DNA of 42,806 bases from Alphaproteobacteria bacterium (GTDB lineage: Bacteria > Pseudomonadota > Alphaproteobacteria > UBA2966 > CAIVPW01), in the NCBI GenBank assembly GCA_018658465.1, contig JABHVE010000027.1:1-42806 (forward strand). Direction: 5' to 3'. This document shows, piece by piece, positions 36,330-42,806 of this stretch (positions within the stretch are counted from its first letter, which is position 1; every line of letters begins with the position of its first letter). The notes under the pieces are model-generated. The model was not told where the DNA came from. It was given only the letters and a program-made list of their open reading frames with translations, and did no database searches. Both the position numbers and the translations under genes were made by a program.

Positions 36330-37849
36330 GCGCCGTGTCCAATTTCGCTGCGGGCATTGGGGAGGCAAAAGTCCCCCGGGCTTTTGGCGTCCTGGGCAGC
36401 GGCTCAAGCCTGGAGCTTACCGACGCCATGGTGAACGGTGGTGTGGCGTTCCAGGGCGTTCACCACGAAGCCTCTGGCGCCATCATGGCCGGGATCACTG
36501 GGCGATTGTCGGGTATTCCCGGCATTGCCATGGCCATCAAGGGGCCGGGTTTCTCAAACATGGCCCCGGGGCTGTCGGCCTGCCTGATGGACGGCTTGCC
36601 GATGATCGCCGCAGTGGAAGCCTATCCCCCCGGCACCGATTGGGCCGTGCGCCACAAAGGATCTGACCATGGGGCCTTGGCACAGGCAGTTGCCAAAGGC
36701 CGCGTGCAGTTGTCCGAAAAAACCAGCTTTGGCGACGTGGCGGCCTGGGCCAAGGCTGAGACCCCCGGCCCCGTGGTGGTCGAGTTGACTGACGGCGACG
36801 GGGCGGTTCCAGACTCCCTACCAGCCGTTGATGATGTGACAGAGGTCATCGAGGCCATCGAAGCGAGTGGGCGACCCATGGTCATCGCCGGGTCAGGGGC
36901 TCTGCGCCAAGGCTGGGGGCGGGTTTTGAGCACCCTTTCGATCCCGGTGTTTTCCACCGCCAACGCCAAGGGTGTGATCGACGAAACATTGGCTCATGCG
37001 GCTGGAGTTTACACCGGGGTGGGCTTGGGCGAAACGCCGGAAGCCTTGTTGTTGGCAGAAACCGATTTGATCGTGGGGTTGGGGCTGCGGCCGACCGAGG
37101 TTCTGGCGACCAACCTGCCAAAGCCGTCTGTGAATATCGATACCCTGGCCTCGGCTGATGCCTTTGGCTTTGGCACATCCTCCGGCCCAGGGATCGTCGG
37201 CCAGGCGTTGTCGGCATTGGCAGAAAAAGAATGGGGCATGGCGCGCACCCAATTGGTGGTGGGGAAGCTGCGGGTCACCATGATGAACGGCGGCTTCCGC
37301 CCGGCGCAAATTTTCGAAGCGGTGGATCGCCGGTTCGATGGCCTCGTCCGTGGCGTTTTCGACGTGGGCTATTTCTGCACCATTGGTGAACATGCTTGGC
37401 GGGCGCGGCGCCCCGATTTGTGCCTGATGTCGGGGAATGGCCGTTACATGGGCACCGCAATCCCCATGGGCCTTGGCGCGGCCCTCCATGACGCCAACGT
37501 TCCCACGGTGATTTTTGTCGGCGACGGCGGCATCGGCGGTCCCGTGGCGGAATTGAAAATCGCGGTCCAGGCAAAATTGCCGGTGATGGTCGTGTTGTTG
37601 TCCGATGGCGGCTATGGGTCGGTGCGCACCCGCGCCATCCGCGACGGCCTGATCCAATCGCCGTTGCTGCTGGATCAACCGTCGTGGCTGGATGCAATTT
37701 CTGGTCTGGGTCTGCCCGGGGTTCGGGTGGAAAATATGGATGGGTTTAATGACGCCTTGGATCTTTGGCGGCCGGACAGCGGCCCGGTGTTCATCGAAGC
37801 CGGGTTCGATGCCGACGCATACCAAGCCATGACCGACGGCATTCGATAG
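36326..37849 (+). CDS. ThDP-dependent enzyme, acetolactate synthase-like
   Basis: HHEASGAIMAGITGRLSGIPGIAMAIKGPGFSNMAPGLSACLMD (PYR domain with catalytic Glu); MGTAIPMGLGAALHD...IFVGDGGIGGPVAELKIAVQAKLPVMVVLLSDGGYGSV (PP domain); GTG start in GTGA overlap. Confidence 0.87.
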   Translation: MSAVSNFAAGIGEAKVPRAFGVLGSGSSLELTDAMVNGGVAFQGVHHEASGAIMAGITGRLSGIPGIAMAIKGPGFSNMAPGLSACLMDGLPMIAAVEAYPPGTDWAVRHKGSDHGALAQAVAKGRVQLSEKTSFGDVAAWAKAETPGPVVVELTDGDGAVPDSLPAVDDVTEVIEAIEASGRPMVIAGSGALRQGWGRVLSTLSIPVFSTANAKGVIDETLAHAAGVYTGVGLGETPEALLLAETDLIVGLGLRPTEVLATNLPKPSVNIDTLASADAFGFGTSSGPGIVGQALSALAEKEWGMARTQLVVGKLRVTMMNGGFRPAQIFEAVDRRFDGLVRGVFDVGYFCTIGEHAWRARRPDLCLMSGNGRYMGTAIPMGLGAALHDANVPTVIFVGDGGIGGPVAELKIAVQAKLPVMVVLLSDGGYGSVRTRAIRDGLIQSPLLLDQPSWLDAISGLGLPGVRVENMDGFNDALDLWRPDSGPVFIEAGFDADAYQAMTDGIR

Positions 37850-37859
37850 GGAAAAGTTG

Positions 37860-38873
37860 ATGGCAAAGCACATCTTGATCGTGGGGTCGGGCAGCGTTGG
37901 CAAACGCCACGCGGCGAATTTGGCGGCCCTGGGCTGCACCATTTCGGCCATGGATCCCCACCCCAGGCGCATATCGGAAATGGCTGCGGAGACCGAAGTC
38001 GTTGGTGCCTTTGACAGCATCGCCGAGGCCCTGCATGTGGAAAAAACTTTTGATGGAGTGGTGATCGCCTCGCCGCCAAAATTCCATGTGGATCAGGCCA
38101 TCGAGGCATTACAGGCCGGAATTCCGGTGCTGTTGGAAAAGCCTGTATCGCCTGATCTGGAAGCCGCCGAACGCTTGGCCTCCGTGGTCAAATCCACCGG
38201 CGTGCCGTTGCTGTTGGGCTACACATGGCGATGGTGGCCGCCCCTGAACCAAGTGCGGTCGATGCTGGCGGACGATGCCATCGGAACTTTACGTCATGTG
38301 CGGTTCGTTATGTCCGCCCACTTGGCCGACTGGCACCCCTGGGAAAATGTCCAGGATTGGTTCATGGCTAGCCGCGATTTGGGTGGCGGGGCGCTGTTGG
38401 ACGAAAGCCATTGGGTCGATCTGGCTTTGTGGTTGTTCGGGAGCCCGAAATCCGTCATCGCCCGGATCGAAAAAATCAGCGATCTACAGGTCGAAACCGA
38501 CGACAACGTGGACATGATGCTGGTCTATGAAAACGGCCTGCGGGTCAGCATTCATTTGGATCTGTACGGGCGACCCCATCAAAAAACCATCCGCTTCAGC
38601 GGCGAAGGCGGCACGATTTTGTGGACCGATTCCCCCAACCGAGTGTCGATCAGCCATGACGCCACCCCCGGCGAAGACGGCTGGCAGGAAACCGATTACA
38701 CCTGCGAACGTAACGAAATGTTTGTTGAAGTGGCCAAAGAATTCTTAGGCGTGGTGGATGGTGCGGCTGTTAACTCTTGCACCATCTCCGACGGGGTCGG
38801 GGTGTTGGAGGTATTGGAAGCCGCGCGACGCAGCAGTACGGAAGACCGCACCGTCGAAATGTCGCCGGTCTAA
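37860..38873 (+). CDS. Gfo/Idh/MocA family oxidoreductase
   Basis: HILIVGSGSVGKRHAANLAALGC...VVIASPPKFHVDQAIEALQAGIPVLLEKPVSPDLEAAERLASVV...GGALLDESHWVDLALWLFG. Confidence 0.92.
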   Translation: MAKHILIVGSGSVGKRHAANLAALGCTISAMDPHPRRISEMAAETEVVGAFDSIAEALHVEKTFDGVVIASPPKFHVDQAIEALQAGIPVLLEKPVSPDLEAAERLASVVKSTGVPLLLGYTWRWWPPLNQVRSMLADDAIGTLRHVRFVMSAHLADWHPWENVQDWFMASRDLGGGALLDESHWVDLALWLFGSPKSVIARIEKISDLQVETDDNVDMMLVYENGLRVSIHLDLYGRPHQKTIRFSGEGGTILWTDSPNRVSISHDATPGEDGWQETDYTCERNEMFVEVAKEFLGVVDGAAVNSCTISDGVGVLEVLEAARRSSTEDRTVEMSPV

Positions 38874-38877
38874 TTCC

Positions 38878-39600
38878 ATGGCGTGGGAAGGAAAAAATGT
38901 TCTGGCGGTGGTCCCTGCCCGGGGTGGGTCCAAGGGCATCCCCCGCAAGAATTTGAAACCCGTCGGCGGCATCAGTTTGGTGGCACGGGCGGCGCAAATC
39001 ACCGGGGCCTTACCGTGGATCGACGAGGCCATCATTTCCACCGACGACGATGAAATCATGGCCGAGGCCGTGGCTCATGGCCTGGATGCACCGTTTGTGC
39101 GGCCGCCGGAATTATCCGCGGACGGCGCAACATCGGTGGATATGTGGTGCCATGCTTGGGCCACGGCCGAAGATCATTATCAGTGCGAATTCCATCTATC
39201 GGTGTTGTTGGAACCCACCAGCCCCTTGCGCACCCCAGATGATGTGACGCGCACGGTGCGAACGATGGTGGACGGGGGTCACAGGGCGGCGGCGACCGTC
39301 AGCCCGACGCCAGCCCACTACACTCCGCACAAAACCTTGACCGTGGAAGACGGCACCATTGGGTTCTACCTAGAGGGCGGCGCCGGGCATTCCCTGCGCC
39401 AAACCATTCCGGATTATTTTCACCGCAACGGCATTTGTTATTGCGTGACACGCCAAGCGTTGATGGAGGCGGGCGAAATCTTGGAACAAGACTGCGCCGC
39501 CGTGATCATCACCCGACCCGTGGTCAATATCGACGAGCCATTCGAATTGGAATTGGCGGAATTTTTGCTGGATCGTCAAAACTCTGCTGGGCAGCAATAA
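38878..39600 (+). CDS. neuA: Acylneuraminate cytidylyltransferase-like CMP-sugar synthetase
   Basis: VLAVVPARGGSKGIPRKNLKPVGGISLVARAAQIT...ISTDDDEIMAEA...LEPTSPLRTPDDVTRTVRTM. Confidence 0.92.
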   Translation: MAWEGKNVLAVVPARGGSKGIPRKNLKPVGGISLVARAAQITGALPWIDEAIISTDDDEIMAEAVAHGLDAPFVRPPELSADGATSVDMWCHAWATAEDHYQCEFHLSVLLEPTSPLRTPDDVTRTVRTMVDGGHRAAATVSPTPAHYTPHKTLTVEDGTIGFYLEGGAGHSLRQTIPDYFHRNGICYCVTRQALMEAGEILEQDCAAVIITRPVVNIDEPFELELAEFLLDRQNSAGQQ

Positions 39601-39602
39601 CG

Positions 39603-40448
39603 ATGGGTGATCTTTCCCCACCCGTTTTCGTTGGCGGAATGTTTAAATCCGGCACCAGCTTGTTGCGGGCCATGTTGGGCCAGCATTCGTCCATGTCTGC
39701 TGGCCTTGAAACCGCGTGGTTCGAATTGGATTGGCAAAACAATTTGGGCCGCGGTGGCGAAGCGTTAGAGGATTATGTGACGCGCACTGCTGAATTTTAC
39801 GGGGAAGACCGGGATGTGGCCCAGGCCATGGCGGCGGACAGCCCAGACGCCTTGGCCTTCATCGACCGGCTGTTGGGGGCCAAAGCCCGGCGCGATGGCA
39901 GCCGCCGTTGGGTGGAAAAAACGCCAGGCAATGTGCGCTTCGCCGATCAAATTTTTGCCCGCTGGCCCGACGCCCGCATGGTCCACATCATTCGCGACCC
40001 CCGGGATACCTTCGCCTCCCTGCGGCAGATTTCCAAATGGGACACTGTCGAAGAATTCGCCAGCCGTTGGTGCGACACCTTTGGTGCCTGGGAAAAATTC
40101 AAAACCGACGACGTGGTCATTTCAACGAACGCCCTGGAAATTCGTTACGAGTCCTTGGCAACGGATTCAGCCGCGACCATGGCCCAAATTTTGGATTTCT
40201 TGGATGAGCCATGGGAGGCCGCGGCAGGGGAACACCGGGGCGAAACCAAGGATTATTTGCGGGTGTTAAAGGCCACGGGCAAGGCGAGCTCCACACTGGC
40301 GCGCCTGGCGGAACCCATGTCAGTCAGCCGAATCGGAATTTGGCAAGACACATTGACCTCGAATGACCTGGCTGGGGCAGAGCAATACGTGGCGGATCGC
40401 GACCTGACTGATGTGTACCGGCAATGCTTTGCCGAGGCCGGATCATGA
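39603..40448 (+). CDS. Sulfotransferase family protein
   Basis: VFVGGMFKSGTSLLRAMLGQHSSM (5'-PSB-like), VEKTPGNVRFADQIFARWPDARMVHIIRDPRDTFASLRQ (3'-PB-like). Confidence 0.9.
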   Translation: MGDLSPPVFVGGMFKSGTSLLRAMLGQHSSMSAGLETAWFELDWQNNLGRGGEALEDYVTRTAEFYGEDRDVAQAMAADSPDALAFIDRLLGAKARRDGSRRWVEKTPGNVRFADQIFARWPDARMVHIIRDPRDTFASLRQISKWDTVEEFASRWCDTFGAWEKFKTDDVVISTNALEIRYESLATDSAATMAQILDFLDEPWEAAAGEHRGETKDYLRVLKATGKASSTLARLAEPMSVSRIGIWQDTLTSNDLAGAEQYVADRDLTDVYRQCFAEAGS

Positions 40449-41431
40449 ACCAGTTGCTGTTCGTCAACTACCATTACATCCGCAATGCCGGTCAGTACGC
40501 CGTGGGCGACGGAAACCAAGCGCGGTTCCCCGGAATACATCCACTTGGAACACAGGCGTTCGCCGACCAGATCGACTGGCTGGCCGATCACTTTCACATG
40601 GCCACACCGGCCGAAGCTGAAGCCCACATTTTGGGCGGCACCCAATTGCCGGGGCCCAGCGTTGTTGTGACCTTCGATGACGGATTGGTGGACCATGGCC
40701 CGGCCGCCAAGGTATTGGAGGCCGCCGAAATCCGCGGCATATTTTTTGTCACCTCGCGGCCGTTAAAGGACCGGGTGCCCTTGGTGGTGCACAAAGTCCA
40801 TTGGCTTCGGGCGACCACGCCCCCGGATGATTTCCGCAAAGAATTCAATGGCTTAGTGCCCGCCGAATGGGCCGAGCCACACCATGGAGCCCAAGACGCC
40901 GAGGCCGCCGCCAAGATTTATGTTTACGATTCCCCCGCAGACGCGATGCTGAAATACCGCATCAATTTTCGGCTGCCCCACGATGTGGTGGATGCGGTGA
41001 CGTCGGCAATGATGAAGTCCCGCGGGATCTCCGGTGGCGAATTTTGCCAGGGGACCTACTTGAATGCCGAAGGCGTTCGGGCCCTTCAAGACGCTGGGCA
41101 TTTGGTGGCGGCCCACGGCCACAGCCATACCCCGTTCAGCCGCTTGGAACCCCACGAATTGGCGACGGATATTCAAACCAACGTGGACTGTTTGACCGGG
41201 ATCTTGGGGGCGCCACCCCAATGGGTTTCCTATCCGTATGGGCGGGATTGGGCGGTGCCCGAAGACACATCAGCATTTTGCCGCCAATTCGGTTTTGAAA
41301 TTGCGCTGACCTTAAAGGCCGGGTGGAACGGTGCGGATGCCGATCCCACCCGTTTAAACCGCATCAATACCAACGAAGTGGAAGCGGTTGCGGGCCCACA
41401 GGCTGCCAACAAGGCTGCCACCAATGCCTAG
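40445..41431 (+). CDS. Polysaccharide deacetylase (NodB homology) family protein
   Basis: LFVNYHYIRNAG...VVVTFDDGLVDHGPAAKVLEAAEIRGIFFVTS...LVAAHGHSHTPFSRL...WVSYPYGRDWAV. Confidence 0.87.
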   Translation: MNQLLFVNYHYIRNAGQYAVGDGNQARFPGIHPLGTQAFADQIDWLADHFHMATPAEAEAHILGGTQLPGPSVVVTFDDGLVDHGPAAKVLEAAEIRGIFFVTSRPLKDRVPLVVHKVHWLRATTPPDDFRKEFNGLVPAEWAEPHHGAQDAEAAAKIYVYDSPADAMLKYRINFRLPHDVVDAVTSAMMKSRGISGGEFCQGTYLNAEGVRALQDAGHLVAAHGHSHTPFSRLEPHELATDIQTNVDCLTGILGAPPQWVSYPYGRDWAVPEDTSAFCRQFGFEIALTLKAGWNGADADPTRLNRINTNEVEAVAGPQAANKAATNA

Positions 41432-42017
41432 GCGGTTGCGGTTATCGTTGAAGCCCGCCAAGCAATTGTTATGGTTTTTCCTGTGGTGGGATATGCGCCT
41501 ATCCAGGGCCAAGGAAATTGGTATCGATGCCGGGTGCGGGCGCATGGAAAACAAGCATCTGTTCCGAACCGAGCGGTACGTGGGCATCGATGTGGATACC
41601 GAACGCCTGGCCGAAGCCCACCGGCAACATCCAGACGCCCAGGTCATCAACGGCCCCATTGAAGATGCCGGTGACGTGGTCGGCGATATGGTTCTGTGCG
41701 TTCAGGTCATGCACAACCGATTCTTCAAGGTTGAAAACACACTGGCCGCAGTCAGCGCCTTGGTGAAAATGGTGCGCCCCAATGGCGCGCTTATTTTCAA
41801 CTTTGGTCGCCCAAGTTTCCCGTATGAGGCCCAGGTTGATGCTCTGCTGGCCCCGGCGTTTACGTCGGTCAAAAAGCGCAAATACGGGGCTTTGTCGGCC
41901 AACCAGACGGTGTTCGCACCCCTGTTGGCTTTGGCGATGTTTGTAATCCCGGCTCTGCGCAAAGGTCGGGGATTTCACAAAACCTACTATGTCTGTCGGG
42001 GCCGGATCGGTGGCTAG
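41424..42017 (+). CDS. Class I SAM-dependent methyltransferase
   Basis: EIGIDAGCGRMENKHLFRTERYVGIDVDTERLAEAHRQHP...MVLCVQVMHNRFFKVENTLAAVSALVKMVRPNGALIFNFG. Confidence 0.78.
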   Translation: MPRRLRLSLKPAKQLLWFFLWWDMRLSRAKEIGIDAGCGRMENKHLFRTERYVGIDVDTERLAEAHRQHPDAQVINGPIEDAGDVVGDMVLCVQVMHNRFFKVENTLAAVSALVKMVRPNGALIFNFGRPSFPYEAQVDALLAPAFTSVKKRKYGALSANQTVFAPLLALAMFVIPALRKGRGFHKTYYVCRGRIGG

Positions 42018-42138
42018 ATGGTGCCCCTGAAAAATCCTAAAACCCTAGTCTGGCTGCGGTCTTTGGCCAAGGTAGCAGTAGAAATTTTCACCAAAAAGGT
42101 TTAGGTAGAATGACCATATTTACAAAGGAAGGTTTGCG

Positions 42139-42806
42139 ATGAGAACCGCAACGGATCTTGCGCGCTCTGCTCTGAAAGGCGCCACGGCGCCCCTGGCGAT
42201 GTTTTCGACGCCAAAGAAAGAAGCGCTCGATTATTGGGTCAATCATCGCTTCCCGCCGTCGTCGATTTATCAGATCAGCTTCCGTGCGGCAGACGGCTGC
42301 AATTTGCGCTGTAAAACGTGTCATTTCAGCCTGGATTATCGCAAGGGTCAAAAGACCCTTTTGATGGATCCGGAATTGGTGCGCGAGGTGGTGGATACCA
42401 CCAAGGGCCATGTGAATTTGATGAGCTTTTCCGCGTCGGGCGAACCGCTGATCAACCCAGAAATCGACAAGATGGTCGGCTACGCCAGTTCTGCGGGAAT
42501 CAGAACAAAGGTTGGGACCAACGTCATGCTGTTGACCCCGGACATGTCCAAACGCCTGTTGGACGCTGGGCTGTCGATTTTGAAAGTGTCCATCGACGGT
42601 GCCACCAAGGAAACCTATGAAACGGTCCGGGTCGGGGCGAGCTTCGAGAAGCTGCGCGATCACCTGGAAGAATTCCGGCGGCTGCGCGACAAGAGAGGTG
42701 CCAAGACCAAGATCGTCATCAACACGGTGATCACCAACGACAACCACTTCGAAGTGGAAATGGTGAAAGAGGTTTTTGCTCACATCGGCGACAAGTTCGC
42801 GGCCAA
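42139..42806 (+). CDS. Radical SAM protein (3' end outside window)
   Basis: My translation: MRTATDLARSALKG...SIYQISFRAADGCNLRCKTCHFSLDYRKGQ...LMSFSASGEPLINPEIDKMVGYASSAGIRTKVGTNVMLLTPDMSKRLLDAGLSILKVSIDGATKETYETVR; CxxxCxxC motif. Absent from the ORF track because it has no stop in the window. Confidence 0.9.
   Translation, partial: MRTATDLARSALKGATAPLAMFSTPKKEALDYWVNHRFPPSSIYQISFRAADGCNLRCKTCHFSLDYRKGQKTLLMDPELVREVVDTTKGHVNLMSFSASGEPLINPEIDKMVGYASSAGIRTKVGTNVMLLTPDMSKRLLDAGLSILKVSIDGATKETYETVRVGASFEKLRDHLEEFRRLRDKRGAKTKIVINTVITNDNHFEVEMVKEVFAHIGDKFAA

Noticed and set aside
36893-38020. 375-aa antisense ORF
   Set aside because: Shadow ORF opposite the ThDP enzyme and Gfo/Idh genes, His/Gln/Arg-rich composition with no domain.
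1-42806. CRISPR array, prophage structural genes, transposase or retron
   Set aside because: No regularly spaced direct repeats, capsid/terminase, transposase or reverse transcriptase sequences were seen on reading either strand.

Overview
The window is a chromosomal segment of a GC-rich alphaproteobacterium-like genome (my inference from gene content; not verified). Left part (1-6.8 kb) is housekeeping: pyruvate kinase C-terminus, class III adenylate cyclase, rpoH, rluD, DUF6476, M67 peptidase, threonine aldolase, a SEL1 protein and tRNA-Glu(CTC). From 6.8 to 12.1 kb lies a decayed, tRNA-Glu-associated accessory block: a truncated DUF6538 integrase joined head-on to a truncated ABC ATPase, a DUF1801-DUF6434 fusion, a broken serine hydrolase, DUF169, beta-sandwich-like secreted protein remnants and a tRNA-like structured element. 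The middle (12-29 kb) carries rsgA, an NMT1/THI5-PAS histidine kinase, an outer-membrane protein, an orphan NosR/NirI-type protein, an orphan ParA, several SEL1 proteins, an aminotransferase, an MFS transporter and a SEL1/peptidoglycan-binding/trypsin-like protease with an in-frame TGA. The right part (29.2-42.8 kb, continuing past the edge) is one tightly coupled surface-glycan operon: winged-helix regulator, NusG/RfaH-like factor, ABC flippase, NeuB, NeuC, NeuA, a TPP enzyme, a 2-hydroxyacid dehydrogenase, a Gfo/Idh oxidoreductase, sulfotransferase, deacetylase, methyltransferases and radical SAM. It is preceded by three copies of the 15-bp palindrome GTTC-N7-GAAC. The best leads are this nonulosonate-type cluster and its operator array, the in-frame TGA, the chimeric integrase/ABC junction, and hairpins abutting the start codons of rpoH and of an unknown gene.
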